Shown here: in pieces, positions 1-10,407 of the stretch
Layout of the letters: every line of letters begins with the position of its first letter
How positions within the stretch are numbered: position 1 is the first letter of the stretch
DNA from: a bacterium
GTDB taxonomy: Bacteria; Bacillota; Bacilli; Lactobacillales; Streptococcaceae
Length of the DNA stretch: 64,000 nt
Direction of reading: 5' to 3'
Assembly (NCBI GenBank): GCA_905221105.1
Contig: CAJNBW010000001.1
Coordinates: forward strand, 372,001-436,000
The notes under the pieces: model-generated
What the model was told of the DNA's origin: nothing
The model's input: the letters and a program-made list of their open reading frames with translations, nothing else
The model's database searches: none
Position numbers and translations under genes: made by a program

Positions 1-2320
1 CCTGGTTGAGGGTCGGACCAAGCTCATCTTCTAAACGGTATTTAATTAAAATCTGGTAATGATAAAGGTTGTGGGTACGAGCAATAGGCTTGGGTGTTGG
101 CCCTAGAATGTTACTGGTTTCAGACAAACCTGACCGCAAAATATTCATGACTTCATAAGCACGTTTGACAACCTCTTCTTCTTTCTTGTGAGAAAGGGTA
201 ATACCAATGGTGAAATAGTAAGGTGGATAGCCGAGTTGTCGTCTAATTCCCATTTCATAGGCATAAAAGCCTTCGTAATCCTGATCCTTGGCAAATCGAA
301 TAGCGTAGTGCTGAGGATTGTAAGACTGGATCAAGACCTGCCCTGATTTTTCAGCCCGACCTGCTCGACCTGCCACCTGAGTCAAGAGCTGAAAGGTTCT
401 CTCAGAAGAACGGAAATCTGGTAGATTCAAGGCGGTATCTGCATTTAGCACTCCGACTAAGGTCACATTTGGAAAATCCAATCCCTTGGCAATCATCTGA
501 GTACCTAGTAAAATATCCGCTTCCCCTCGTCCAAACTGGTCAAGTAGAGCTTGATGACTGCCTTTCTTGCGCGTCGTATCCACATCCATGCGCAGAATAC
601 GAGCCTGAGGAAAAAGTTCTGCCAGCTCGTCATAAGCCTTCTGAGTTCCCGTCCCATAGTAGCGAATACTGCGGCTCTTACAGTTAGGGCAGGCCTGAGG
701 AATGTCCTTCAAAAAACCACAATAATGGCAGTTCATGGTCTTGGTATCCATATGCAAGGTCAAGGAAATATCACAGTTGGGACAAGTATCCACCGTTCCA
801 CACTCCCGACACATAACAAAGCTAGAATAACCACGACGGTTGAGCATGAGAACCACCTGTTCTTTTTTAGCCAGACGGTCTTGGATGGCTTCTAGCAAAG
901 GCGGTGTAAAGTTTGACGTCTCATTTTGTCCGATATAGTCCCGAAAATCAATCACTTGAACCTCAGGAATCGTAGCTAGAGGATTAGCTCGTTGCGTAAG
1001 ACGTAAGTGCTGATAGACACCTTTTCCAGCTCGTGCACGGCTTTCCAGACTTGGTGTCGCTGAACCAAGGACCAAGGCTGCTTGATTGTACTGGGCCCGT
1101 AAAATAGCCACTTCTCTGGCATGGTAACGGGGATTACTGTCTTGCTTATAAGTCGCTTCATGCTCCTCATCGATAATCATAACTCCTAGATTTTTCAGCG
1201 GAGCAAAGATGGCCGATCTAGCACCAACAACAACTTGAGCATCACCGCGCTCCACCTTGCGCCATTCATCATACTTTTCACCATTAGACAGGCCTGAATG
1301 AAGAATGGCCACCTTCTCACCAAATCGAGCAATAAAACGCTCCGTCATCTGTGGAGTCAAGGAAATCTCAGGCACCAGTAAAATAGCTGTCTTACCCTTG
1401 TCCAAGGCCCCTTGGATAATCTGCAAGTAAACCTCCGTCTTCCCACTTCCTGTAATCCCTTGAAGGAGGAAGGGAGGCTGATGACTACCAACAGAACTGA
1501 CAACCGCATCACGCGCCTGTCTTTGCTCTGGATTCAACTCCAAAGGCTGACTTGCCTCAATGCCTTCAAAATAAGCAGCTGAACGTTGCACTTCCTTTTG
1601 GACTATGGTAACAGCACCTTGTTCCACAAAGAAGTTGACTTGCTCCCGCGAGTAGGACTCTAACAAACTAGCCAAGGAAGCACTCTCAGGATGAGACAGC
1701 AAATAGTCTCTCAGTTCCAACTTTTTCTTGGCGCGTGTAGAGATCTCGACACCTTCTAATTGAGCAAGATGAACTTCATACCAAGACTGGGTCTTGACCT
1801 TCTTTTGATCGACCGCCTGATATTCCAGACCAAGCAGACCTTTTCTAATCAAACGCATCATTTCAGCTTGCTTACCTAAATCCAAAGAAGAAAAGGCAAG
1901 CGAATCTTCTGAACCAAACAAACGCTCTCTGTCTTCCTGACTCAGACCCTCCAGAGGATAGAGAATCTTGTCATAGCTAGAATTCAGAAATCCTGGAAGC
2001 ATGGCCTTGAGAATGGAGATTTTGTAGGAGAAGACTGACTTACGTAACTCCTCAGCCAGCCAGAGTTGTTCTTGTGTGAGAACAGGAGAAAAATCCAACA
2101 CCTCGGCAATATCTTTTAAATCTTGCTCCATCTCTTCTTCATCCACTTGAGACTCCAAACCAAGAACAATCCCTTGAATCAGGCGATTCCCCTTACCAAA
2201 GGGCACATGGACCCTCATCCCAACTTCCAGCATTCCCTCAAACTCCTCAGGAATCCTGTAACTATAGGGTTGGTCCGTCTGCATCAAGGGTACATCAACG
2301 ATAATCTTAGCTATAGCCAT
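1..2320 (-). CDS. priA: Primosomal protein N' (PriA helicase), 3' end beyond window
   Basis: PriA is the 3'-to-5' DNA helicase that recognises abandoned replication forks and reloads the replicative helicase. The frame is open from the ATG at 2320 to the window edge, about 773 codons, so probably only the last 25 or so residues are missing. Visible are the Walker A motif GITGSGKT, the Walker B/DEEH box, and a zinc-binding cysteine cluster (CREC, CPNC, CHYC, CPNC) between the helicase lobes. A strong ribosome site (AAGGAGGTGAG) precedes the start. It lies just downstream of rpoZ on the same strand, the usual Firmicute order gmk-rpoZ-priA. Confidence 0.97.
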   Translation of the reverse strand, partial: MAIAKIIVDVPLMQTDQPYSYRIPEEFEGMLEVGMRVHVPFGKGNRLIQGIVLGLESQVDEEEMEQDLKDIAEVLDFSPVLTQEQLWLAEELRKSVFSYKISILKAMLPGFLNSSYDKILYPLEGLSQEDRERLFGSEDSLAFSSLDLGKQAEMMRLIRKGLLGLEYQAVDQKKVKTQSWYEVHLAQLEGVEISTRAKKKLELRDYLLSHPESASLASLLESYSREQVNFFVEQGAVTIVQKEVQRSAAYFEGIEASQPLELNPEQRQARDAVVSSVGSHQPPFLLQGITGSGKTEVYLQIIQGALDKGKTAILLVPEISLTPQMTERFIARFGEKVAILHSGLSNGEKYDEWRKVERGDAQVVVGARSAIFAPLKNLGVMIIDEEHEATYKQDSNPRYHAREVAILRAQYNQAALVLGSATPSLESRARAGKGVYQHLRLTQRANPLATIPEVQVIDFRDYIGQNETSNFTPPLLEAIQDRLAKKEQVVLMLNRRGYSSFVMCRECGTVDTCPNCDISLTLHMDTKTMNCHYCGFLKDIPQACPNCKSRSIRYYGTGTQKAYDELAELFPQARILRMDVDTTRKKGSHQALLDQFGRGEADILLGTQMIAKGLDFPNVTLVGVLNADTALNLPDFRSSERTFQLLTQVAGRAGRAEKSGQVLIQSYNPQHYAIRFAKDQDYEGFYAYEMGIRRQLGYPPYYFTIGITLSHKKEEEVVKRAYEVMNILRSGLSETSNILGPTPKPIARTHNLYHYQILIKYRLEDELGPTLNQ

Positions 2321-2385
2321 CTTCTCACCTCCTTCTTGTCAGTACATTCTTGTAATAGAAAAAATAAGATTGAGTCCCCCCAACC

Positions 2386-2700
2386 TTAAATTTTTTCACC
2401 ATCTTCTTTTTCTTTTGCGATTTGCTCTTTGATTTTCTTTTCTTCTTCTTCTTTGCGGCGTTTTTCTTCTTCGATACGGCGACGCACTGCTTCACGTTTT
2501 CCTTCTGGATCTGGGTGAATGGTAACGTTTCCTGATTCGATTTCTTCTAAAGCGCGAAGAGTTGATTTTTCAGACTTGAAACCTTGAGTTGCTGGCGCAC
2601 CTGCTTCCAATTCGTGGGCACGTTTTGCTTCCAAGATTACGAGTGAATATTTTGAAGGAACCTTGTCGAGCAAGGTATCAATAGAGGGTTTTAACATCAT
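2386..2700 (-). CDS. rpoZ: DNA-directed RNA polymerase subunit omega
   Basis: Small RNA polymerase subunit (104 residues) that helps assemble the beta' subunit. The N-terminal part carries the conserved pattern [10 protein letters not shown]...[16 protein letters not shown]; the tail is a highly charged Arg/Lys/Glu helix typical of streptococcal omega. Two adjacent ATG codons are possible (2700 or 2697); ribosome-site spacing slightly favours the first. It sits 24 bp after gmk and 65 bp before priA and is probably cotranscribed with them. Confidence 0.95.
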
Positions 2701-2724
2701 TTGCTTGTACCTATTTTCTAAATT

Positions 2725-3366
<642 letters not shown>

Positions 3367-3457
3367 TCAGTCTGTAAAAATAAAATAAGATTTCACTTCA
3401 GATAGTAGCAATTTGCGCAAACTATCCTTTTACAGTCTTTCTATCTAGTGTAACAAA

Positions 3458-3480
3458 AAAGCAGTAATTTTTCAACTGCT
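3458..3480 (-). terminator. Rho-independent terminator after rny
   Basis: On the minus strand AGCAGT, a nine-base loop and ACTGCT are followed directly by TTTTTT. It lies 10 bp beyond the rny stop codon, separating rny from gmk. Confidence 0.8.
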
Positions 3481-3489
3481 CTTTCTTAT

Positions 3490-5103
3490 TTATTTAGCAT
3501 AATCTACTGCACGAAGCTCGCGAATCACGGTTACCTTGATATTTCCTGGGTAATCGAGATTATTTTCAATTTTCTCACGAACTTTGTGAGCCAAGATTGT
3601 GACTTTGTCGTCCTTGATTTGTCCTGGATTGACCATGATACGGATTTCACGTCCTGCTTGAAGGGCAAAGCTTGTTTGAACTCCTTCAAAACCGTTAGCA
3701 ATTTCTTCCAAATCATGAAGACGTTTGATGTAGCTTTCAAGAGACTCACTACGAGCACCTGGACGGGCTGCGCTCAAGGCATCTGCTGCAGCAACGATAA
3801 CTGCAATGACGCTTTCGGCTTCGACATCACCGTGGTGGCTAGCAATTGTATTCACCACAACTGGATGTTCCTTGTACTTACGGGCTAATTCCATACCGAT
3901 TTCAACGTGGCTACCTTCAACCTCACGGTCAATAGCTTTCCCGATATCGTGAAGGAATCCTGCACGACGGGCCAGAGCTGCATTTTCACCAAGTTCGCTG
4001 GCCATAATACCAGCCAATTTAGCAACCTCAATCGAATGACGCAAGACATTTTGTCCATATGAGGTACGGAACTGCAAACGTCCCATAATCTTCATCAAGT
4101 CTGGATGAAGATTTGGCGCACCAATCTCATAGGCAGCAGCCTCACCATATTCACGGATTTTATTGTCAATCTCTTGACGGTTTTTCTCAACCAATTCTTC
4201 GATACGAGCTGGATGAATACGACCATCTTTGAGCAACATTTCCATAGTCATACGGGCAATCTCACGACGAATCGGGTCAAAACCTGACAAGGTTACCACT
4301 TCTGGTGTATCGTCAATAATCACATCGACCCCTGTCAAACTTTCAAAGGTACGAATGTTACGACCTTCACGACCAATAATGCGTCCCTTCATAGTATCGT
4401 CTGGGAGATGAACTGTTGAGTTTGTCGACTCCGCTACATATTCACCAGCGATACGTTGCATGGCTTGAACTAAAATATCCTTAGCCATTTTATCAGAACG
4501 TTCCTTAACCTCTTGCTCAGCTTCACGAATGCGGCTGGCAATCTCCTTGGTCAAGTTTTCCTCTGTCTGTGCCAAGATAATATCTCGTGCTTCTGCCTGC
4601 GACAGAGCACCAATACGTTCTAGTTCAGCTTCTTTTTGTCTTTCGACTTCCTCTAATTGCTCTTCACGCGCATCAAGGTTTTTCGCTCTATCAGAAATAC
4701 TTTGTTCTTTTTGTTCAAGTGTTTGTTCTTTACTCGTCAAATTGTCGTCCTTACGGTCGAGGCTAGTAGCTCTCTCTGTCAAGCGACTTTCGATTTGTTT
4801 GAGTTCTTGACGTTCTGATTTGAATTCAGCGTCCACTTCTTCACGGTATTTTCTGGCTTCTTCTTTGGCCTCCAATAGTGCTTCTTTTTTAAGAGACTTG
4901 CTTTCACGTTTGGCTTCATTAACCAGTAAATCCGCTTCACGCTCAGCTTGTCCACGTAAATTAGTTGCTTCTTGTTCAGCATTTAAAAGCATCAACTCCG
5001 CAGCTTCCTGAGATGATTTCATCTTAGCTGAGATGCTGACATATCCAATGACTAAACCAATGATGACGGCAAAAACAGCAATCGCAAGCGACATAATTTC
5101 CAT
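3490..5103 (-). CDS. rny: Ribonuclease Y
   Basis: Membrane-anchored endoribonuclease that initiates mRNA decay in Firmicutes. The 537 residues show the full family layout: an N-terminal membrane helix (about residues 4-22), a long Glu/Lys/Arg/Ala-rich coiled coil (about 30-200), a KH RNA-binding domain with [11 protein letters not shown] (about 240), and an HD phosphohydrolase domain with LRHSIEVA and [10 protein letters not shown] (about 355-400). The start at 5103 is supported by TGAGGTAAAAAC. It has its own promoter and terminator, so it appears monocistronic. Confidence 0.97.
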   Translation of the reverse strand: MEIMSLAIAVFAVIIGLVIGYVSISAKMKSSQEAAELMLLNAEQEATNLRGQAEREADLLVNEAKRESKSLKKEALLEAKEEARKYREEVDAEFKSERQELKQIESRLTERATSLDRKDDNLTSKEQTLEQKEQSISDRAKNLDAREEQLEEVERQKEAELERIGALSQAEARDIILAQTEENLTKEIASRIREAEQEVKERSDKMAKDILVQAMQRIAGEYVAESTNSTVHLPDDTMKGRIIGREGRNIRTFESLTGVDVIIDDTPEVVTLSGFDPIRREIARMTMEMLLKDGRIHPARIEELVEKNRQEIDNKIREYGEAAAYEIGAPNLHPDLMKIMGRLQFRTSYGQNVLRHSIEVAKLAGIMASELGENAALARRAGFLHDIGKAIDREVEGSHVEIGMELARKYKEHPVVVNTIASHHGDVEAESVIAVIVAAADALSAARPGARSESLESYIKRLHDLEEIANGFEGVQTSFALQAGREIRIMVNPGQIKDDKVTILAHKVREKIENNLDYPGNIKVTVIRELRAVDYAK

Positions 5104-5151
5104 GTTTTTACCTCATTTTATTGTTATTCCGAATGATACACATTCTTTTAC

Positions 5152-5180
5152 ATTCTACCATAAAAAAGTGATTTTCACAA
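5152..5180 (-). promoter_or_regulatory. Sigma-A promoter of rny
   Basis: On the minus strand TTGTGA, 17 bp, TAGAAT, with TG one base upstream of the -10 (extended -10). It lies about 50 bp upstream of the rny ATG. A short hairpin GTGA-AAA-TCAC followed by six T (about 5162-5178) overlaps the spacer and could end transcription of the upstream NTPase gene. Confidence 0.65.
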
Positions 5181-5199
5181 ACCTAAAATAGAATATGAA

Positions 5200-6900
5200 C
5201 TATTGAAATTTAGCTTGAAGTTCAGACAAAGATCTATTTATTTCAAAACTCCCTTGTATTAATTCATCTAATGGAATATGATTAATTTTAATTTGTCTCT
5301 TTAACTCCATAGGTAGGCAATATTTGATAAAATTCTGATATTTTATTTCTCCCAATTCATTTAAGTCATTCATTTGATAATTGTCTTTTATTCTATTATT
5401 CAAAATATCATAATAAATTTCAACTAGACACTCTTCTTTACCAAAACTAGGAGATTTATATTCTTCAAAATAAACATTTTTGCTTGTTATAAACAGATTA
5501 CTTAGTCTTACTTCCCAGAGACACGATAACAATTTAAAATAATATTTAAGTCCGAAAATATCAATAATTTCAGGATGTATTTCTTCCTCTGCAGTAAGTG
5601 AAGCATGCACAAAACTTAAACTTACAATCTTCTCTAACATCTCAAAATGAAAATATGCACCTGACTCATAGAACTTGTAATACTCATCTATTTCATAATT
5701 GCCTTCATAAGTGATATAAAATTTAAAAAATGATACTAGAATACTATCTGTTCCCATGCGTCCATTCATGCAATCAACGATATAATTTGATATCTTTCTA
5801 CTAGAATATGGTAGAAGTTTATTCATTCTATAATCACTCTCAATTATATTTGAAAGTTCCTCTATTGATTTCTGGAACTCTCTTAAACTTGGCTTTTTAA
5901 CTTTTGAATCTTTATTTTTATCTTGTACAACTCTCTCATCTATATTTCCATAATAAATTTTATAAATTAGTGATAAAATTTTCCCAAGGTCATTATCTCT
6001 CAATTTACTCTTTTTCAAAATGTTATCTATGACTTCTTCTGTACATACCATTTGATGTTGATTTAGTTTAAATTTATTATCAATGAGATTCTCCTTTGTT
6101 AACTTTATTTCCTCACTATTTAAAATTACAATAATTTTAAACTTTTTATTTTCAGAAAGATAGTTAATGTATCCCAATAAATCATTGTAATCTGAAGGGT
6201 TATCTGATTTTCCTGTATATGAAACCCGTTCAAAATCATCAAAAATAATGATAGAATTTCGCTTCATTAAATCCGTTCCAACTGTTTTAAAGAACCATTT
6301 AAAAACTCCTCCAACAAGTGGAATAAAGTCCAAATTTCCGAGTGTGGATTGTTTTTCTATCTCATTAATCAATATTTTCTCGGCTTGCTCTCTTGTTTTT
6401 ATCCCAAAGCAGGAAATATAGTAGATTTCTTGCTTTTTGTAAATTTGATTTTCAAAAAACGTCTTTATAAAAAATGTTTTCCCACTTCCCCAAGGACCAT
6501 CCAACCAAAACACATTATGACTATAGTCTGAAATATTTAAAAACTCCACTAGATGAGTTTGAAAAGGATAGTCATCTAAATCATATTCCGGAAATAGCTC
6601 TGGATCCAGTTTTTTATAACTAATTTTTTTAAAAATTATATCTAAAAACCAGAACAGTATTGTTGGTATAGTCAATACTAACAATGGTACTACACGATTC
6701 TCATACAAAAATAAAATAATATTTTTTAAACAATCATTATTAGATACAAATTTATAGATAGGTGAAGCAAAGCGCTTAAATTGTTCAATCTCAAGTGCAA
6801 GATACAGTACCCATATACTAGCTATAAATATTTTGTAACATTCAATAACTCTAACATTACTACTCCATGATGGTCTTTGCAATAGATATTTCAGTTTCAT
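5200..6900 (-). CDS. Membrane-anchored KAP-type P-loop NTPase, function unknown
   Basis: Predicted NTPase of about 566 residues. Two hydrophobic segments (about residues 24-38 and 70-90) precede the NTPase core; this membrane insertion is typical of KAP proteins. The core has Walker A DGPWGSGKT (about 134-142) and Walker B-like SIIIFDDFERV. The C-terminal half is charged and unrecognised. The frame is open from 6960, but a perfect extended -10 (TGGTATAAT) lies at 6941-6949, so starts upstream of it would not be transcribed. The ATG at 6900, preceded by GAG, is the likeliest start; 6933 and 6912 are alternatives. The gene is visibly much richer in A+T than rny, suggesting acquisition. The KAP family includes PifA, which excludes phage T7 (established); a defence role here is inference. 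Confidence 0.8.
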   Translation of the reverse strand: MKLKYLLQRPSWSSNVRVIECYKIFIASIWVLYLALEIEQFKRFASPIYKFVSNNDCLKNIILFLYENRVVPLLVLTIPTILFWFLDIIFKKISYKKLDPELFPEYDLDDYPFQTHLVEFLNISDYSHNVFWLDGPWGSGKTFFIKTFFENQIYKKQEIYYISCFGIKTREQAEKILINEIEKQSTLGNLDFIPLVGGVFKWFFKTVGTDLMKRNSIIIFDDFERVSYTGKSDNPSDYNDLLGYINYLSENKKFKIIVILNSEEIKLTKENLIDNKFKLNQHQMVCTEEVIDNILKKSKLRDNDLGKILSLIYKIYYGNIDERVVQDKNKDSKVKKPSLREFQKSIEELSNIIESDYRMNKLLPYSSRKISNYIVDCMNGRMGTDSILVSFFKFYITYEGNYEIDEYYKFYESGAYFHFEMLEKIVSLSFVHASLTAEEEIHPEIIDIFGLKYYFKLLSCLWEVRLSNLFITSKNVYFEEYKSPSFGKEECLVEIYYDILNNRIKDNYQMNDLNELGEIKYQNFIKYCLPMELKRQIKINHIPLDELIQGSFEINRSLSELQAKFQ

Positions 6901-6940
6901 TATATTTCTCATAGTTTCTATTTTTATCAACATTGTTATA

Positions 6941-6949
6941 ATTATACCA
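6941..6949 (-). promoter_or_regulatory. Extended -10 promoter of the KAP NTPase gene
   Basis: Minus strand TGGTATAAT, a perfect extended -10. No clear -35 is visible 16-18 bp upstream. The predicted transcription start (about 6934) lies inside the longest open frame, which is why a downstream start codon was chosen for the gene. Confidence 0.65.
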
Positions 6950-7080
6950 CAGAATATCATTCATTAATATGGACAGACGATAAACACGGTAATTTATTAT
7001 ACTAAAAACATACCACTTTGATTGATTTTCTTAAGAGTAATAATTGATATTAACAAATATCGGATCCCAAATATGTACCA

Positions 7081-7104
7081 AAAAGTCCACTTTTCAGTAG
7101 ACTT
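7081..7104 (-). terminator. Terminator downstream of the small ORF and choline-binding protein
   Basis: On the minus strand AAGTCTACT, loop GAAA, AGTGGACTT, then TTTTT: a nine-pair stem with one wobble pair and a GNRA-like loop. It lies about 78 bp beyond the small ORF ending at 7182 and probably ends the transcript that starts at the choline-binding protein gene. The other bases between 7105 and 7181 and between 6961 and 7080 show no gene. Confidence 0.7.
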
Positions 7105-7181
7105 CCTAATAATCGTTAGAATGCAAGAAATTTGTTTCTAACAACAGCAAGATTTCACTCAGGTATTCTCTGTAAATTAGA

Positions 7182-7334
7182 CTAATGTCCTGCGCGAATT
7201 CGGGCCATTCCTCGTAAGATTTTGTCAGAAAGTTCCTTATTTTGAGCGATTCTCAGAGTTTCTTGAATACTGTTCCAGTCGCTCTTCAAAAGGGGCACTA
7301 TCAAAGCTTCAAATTCATCATTTACCTTCTTCAT
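7182..7334 (-). CDS. Small 50-residue protein resembling the C-terminal half of an antitoxin
   Basis: Fifty codons from the ATG at 7334 to TAG. AAAGGA five bases before the ATG is a strong ribosome site, and the ATG lies only 8 bp after the stop of the choline-binding protein gene, so the two are probably cotranscribed. The sequence is acidic/basic without hydrophobic segments. Its centre (SDWNSIQETLRIAQNKELSD) and end (GMARIRAGH) recall the C-terminal toxin-binding part of Phd/YefM- or RelB-type antitoxins, which often read W-x-S-x-x-ETL followed by a helix ending in AG. The N-terminal DNA-binding part is absent and no toxin gene follows. It may be a remnant or a functional small peptide. 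Confidence 0.55.
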   Translation of the reverse strand: MKKVNDEFEALIVPLLKSDWNSIQETLRIAQNKELSDKILRGMARIRAGH

Positions 7335-7342
7335 GTAATCCT

Positions 7343-10300
7343 TTATACCCACTCACCATTGGCATTGACCGTATAGCCATCTGGTATAGTAGTATTCACC
7401 GCTAAAGCTCCTGAGCTATAGGCATAGTACCATTTACCAGAAACTGTAAACCAGCCTGTTTTCATAGCTCCAGCGCTATCAAGGTAATACCATGTATCAT
7501 TATCTTTTACCCAACCAGTAGCCATTTTACCATTTTCTTTAAGATAGTACCATGTACCATTGTCTTTGACCCAGCCTGTAGCCAGTGAACCTGTTTCATT
7601 CAAGTAATACCATGAGCCACCAGTTTTGACCCAGCCAGTTTGCATCCAGCCTGTATTGTCAAAGTAATACCATGTACCCTTGATTTGTTCCCAACCGTTG
7701 CTAGTGTAGGAACCGTCTTCATGCTGATACCACCAGCGACCAGCTGACTCAATCCAGTTACCAGCTTGAGAATCTTTTGTAGTCTTAGTTTCCGTTTTTT
7801 GTTTGGCAACTACATCTACTTTGGCTTTATCTTGGCCAGACACCCCACCATTATTGTTCACAACAGGAACTTCAACACGTGGAGTTGTTGGAACAACTGG
7901 AGCAACAGGTGCGCTAGGAACGCTTGGAGCGCTTGGAACAGATGGAATTGTAGGAAGTGCGAACTCTGGAAGAGCTGGACGGACTTCTGGGATACCCTTA
8001 TCTGTTACAGGATGTTTCTTCAATTCTTCTGCTTGAAGACGAGCTTGTTCTGCTTCGTAACTTGCTTTTGCTGTCGCATAAGCCTTATTCGCTTCTTTGG
8101 CTACTTTCTCTTTTGCTTCAAGCGCTTCTTGCGCAATTGCTTGATTTGCTTTGGCTTCTTTGAGTGCTTCTTCTGCATCTTTCAACCCTGCCTTGCGAGT
8201 TTCAAGCTCTTTTGCAGCTACTTTCAAATCTTGAACCAACTCTTTTGAAGAAACAACTTGTGCTTTGGCTTGGTTAAGTGCTTCTTTGGCAACAGATACC
8301 GCTTGAGTAGCTTCTTCTGCTTTCTCTTGAAGAGAAGAAAGAGTTGCTTTCTCTGCTTTTGTTTCTGCTTTGGCTTGGTTAAACTCTTTCTCTGCTTCTT
8401 GTGCAGTTGCTTTCAATTCTGCCAACTTCGCTTCTTTATCTGCTTTTGTAGCAGACAAGGTAGCAACCAAGGCATTGGCATTTGACAACGCAACAACGGC
8501 TTGATTATGAGTGGTTGTAGCAGATTGAAGAGCTTGTTTCAAGGCTACTGTATCTTTAAGTTGAGCTTCTTGAGATTTCAAGTTTGAGTTTGCAGTTTGC
8601 AATGCAGTTTCTGCTTCGGTTACAGTTTGGTTAGCAGTTTTAAGAGTTTGTTCTGCTTGAGCTTTTTCTGCTTTTTTAGCTTCTAGCTCAGTATTGGTTG
8701 AAGCACCTTTGCGAGCGAGTGTGTATGGGTTTGTGATTTCAGTTGTGTTGAATTTTGAGTTTTTTACTGGACTTTCAGTTGTCCCTGTGATGTAATGATT
8801 AATGTAAAGATCCTTAGTAACACTTTGAGCGAAACCACCGAAGTAATTCTTTTCTGTTGGTTTATCAAAATTAAGCATACCGACTAAGTGAGCATAATCT
8901 CGTTCATTACTAACCAAACCAACTAACGAATCAAACAAATCTTTACGCATTTCAGACTTAGTTAAATTCACAGAACCAGAAACAGTATGCGAAACAGAGT
9001 TTTCATAGTCTTGGATACCTTTGTTCATCTGCACTTCAGTAGGATGGAAACCATTCAAACCATAATCATCAGCAACCTTGTGGATACCTTTGGCATAATG
9101 ACCATGACCACCACGAGAACGATATAACTCATGCATATCGCTAGACCAACCACCTTTGATATACTCTTTCGCGACTTTTTCTGCGAACTCAAAGGAGTCT
9201 TTTGTTACAACAACGTCTGTAAGACCTAACTGCTCGCGCAAGTTTGAAATCAAGTCGGCAGCGAACATTGTCAAATCATCACGGACTTCTTTTGGAAGAT
9301 TATTGACATCATACTGTGTCTTATCCGCCTTATCCGCTTCGCTCAAGACAAGGTTTTTAGATTGAATGCTATCTCCAACCATGTCAGTGATCTCTTTTTT
9401 CAACTCTTTATTACGAGCTTCAAATTTATCAATATCCGCTTGAGTAAGTTTATTATCTGGAATTGCCCAGTAATCCTTATTCAACTGGATTTTTTCTTTG
9501 ATTTTTGAAACAAAGGCTTCTTTGAATTGAATAGACCCTTTTGCAAGTGGTTTTGAAGACTCAATCAACGCCTCTACCTCAGCAGTGACCGCTTTAAGAG
9601 CTTGTTCTGCTTGTGCTTGATGTGCTTTGGCATCTGATACCGCTTGGGTTTTTGTAGCAATATCTGCTTGTGTATTCTTGATTTGCGCATTTGTAGCTTG
9701 ATTTGCTTTCTCTGCTTCGGTAAGAGCAGTTTCTGCATCTGTTTGCGCTTGTTTGCTTGTTTTTTCCGCTTCTACGGCTTCTTTTTGTGCTTCCTTGGCA
9801 TTTTCCAAGCCTTTGCCATTAACTGCGTCTGTGGCGATTTGAACCGCTTCTGTGGCACTTGTAAGTGCTTTTTCTTTTTCAGCTTGTGTAGCTTCTTTTT
9901 CTGCTACAACCGCTTTTTGTGAAGATACCGCTTGGTTTGCTTCTGTAGCTTTTGCTTCTGCCTGTTTAACGTTTTCCTCTTTTGCAGGAACAGCAGACTC
10001 AGCTTTCACAACTTCTTTTTCTGCTTCTGCAATAACGGATGGGCTTGCCTTCTTCGCAAAGTCTTCCGCCTTTTTCACAGCGTCTATTTTCTCATTTACA
10101 AGAGAATCTGCTTCATTTGTAGCACGCTTGGCATCTTTGACCGCCTGTTTTGCTTCCGCTACATCTTGATCCGCTTTCTTAGCTTCTGCTTCTTTTGTAG
10201 CAACCTCTTCTTTTGTCGCTACCGCAGGAGTAGTTGTTTCCACAACTTCCGCCTTTGGCGCTTCCACATTCACTGGTTTTGGAGCGACTTCTTCTGCTCC

Positions 10301-10363
10301 TACTGTGTGGGATAGGGATGCTGCTGCAATTGCTGCTGTCATTACGATTGTTGATTTTTTCAT
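7343..10363 (-). CDS. Choline-binding surface protein with SEC10/PgrA-type central domain
   Basis: Large secreted wall protein (1006 residues). A signal peptide ends after residue 23 (VGA/EE). A long Ala/Lys/Glu coiled coil follows (about 45-265), then a globular region (about 270-560) resembling the SEC10/PgrA surface-exclusion family, with RSRGGHGHYAKGIHKVADDY. A second coiled coil (about 565-810) and a Pro/Val/Ser linker (PSVPSAPSVPSAP) precede about six choline-binding repeats of the TGWVKDNGTWYYL type (about 875-1006), which hold the protein on phosphocholine of teichoic acids. There is no LPXTG motif. The related enterococcal PrgA carries a CAP-like domain at the tip of a coiled-coil stalk (established); the same stalk-and-head shape here is inference. 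The precise ligand is unknown. Confidence 0.88.
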   Translation of the reverse strand: MKKSTIVMTAAIAAASLSHTVGAEEVAPKPVNVEAPKAEVVETTTPAVATKEEVATKEAEAKKADQDVAEAKQAVKDAKRATNEADSLVNEKIDAVKKAEDFAKKASPSVIAEAEKEVVKAESAVPAKEENVKQAEAKATEANQAVSSQKAVVAEKEATQAEKEKALTSATEAVQIATDAVNGKGLENAKEAQKEAVEAEKTSKQAQTDAETALTEAEKANQATNAQIKNTQADIATKTQAVSDAKAHQAQAEQALKAVTAEVEALIESSKPLAKGSIQFKEAFVSKIKEKIQLNKDYWAIPDNKLTQADIDKFEARNKELKKEITDMVGDSIQSKNLVLSEADKADKTQYDVNNLPKEVRDDLTMFAADLISNLREQLGLTDVVVTKDSFEFAEKVAKEYIKGGWSSDMHELYRSRGGHGHYAKGIHKVADDYGLNGFHPTEVQMNKGIQDYENSVSHTVSGSVNLTKSEMRKDLFDSLVGLVSNERDYAHLVGMLNFDKPTEKNYFGGFAQSVTKDLYINHYITGTTESPVKNSKFNTTEITNPYTLARKGASTNTELEAKKAEKAQAEQTLKTANQTVTEAETALQTANSNLKSQEAQLKDTVALKQALQSATTTHNQAVVALSNANALVATLSATKADKEAKLAELKATAQEAEKEFNQAKAETKAEKATLSSLQEKAEEATQAVSVAKEALNQAKAQVVSSKELVQDLKVAAKELETRKAGLKDAEEALKEAKANQAIAQEALEAKEKVAKEANKAYATAKASYEAEQARLQAEELKKHPVTDKGIPEVRPALPEFALPTIPSVPSAPSVPSAPVAPVVPTTPRVEVPVVNNNGGVSGQDKAKVDVVAKQKTETKTTKDSQAGNWIESAGRWWYQHEDGSYTSNGWEQIKGTWYYFDNTGWMQTGWVKTGGSWYYLNETGSLATGWVKDNGTWYYLKENGKMATGWVKDNDTWYYLDSAGAMKTGWFTVSGKWYYAYSSGALAVNTTIPDGYTVNANGEWV

Positions 10364-10392
10364 ATTATTTCCTCTTTTTTCTTTATAAACTT

Positions 10393-10401
10393 ATTATACC
10401 A
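10393..10401 (-). promoter_or_regulatory. Extended -10 promoter of the choline-binding protein gene
   Basis: Minus strand TGGTATAAT, 30 bp before the ATG at 10363; the ribosome site is AAAGAGGAAATA. The -35 region is not canonical and coincides with the inverted repeats at 10408-10440, suggesting regulated activity. Confidence 0.7.
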
Positions 10402-10407
10402 CAAAAC

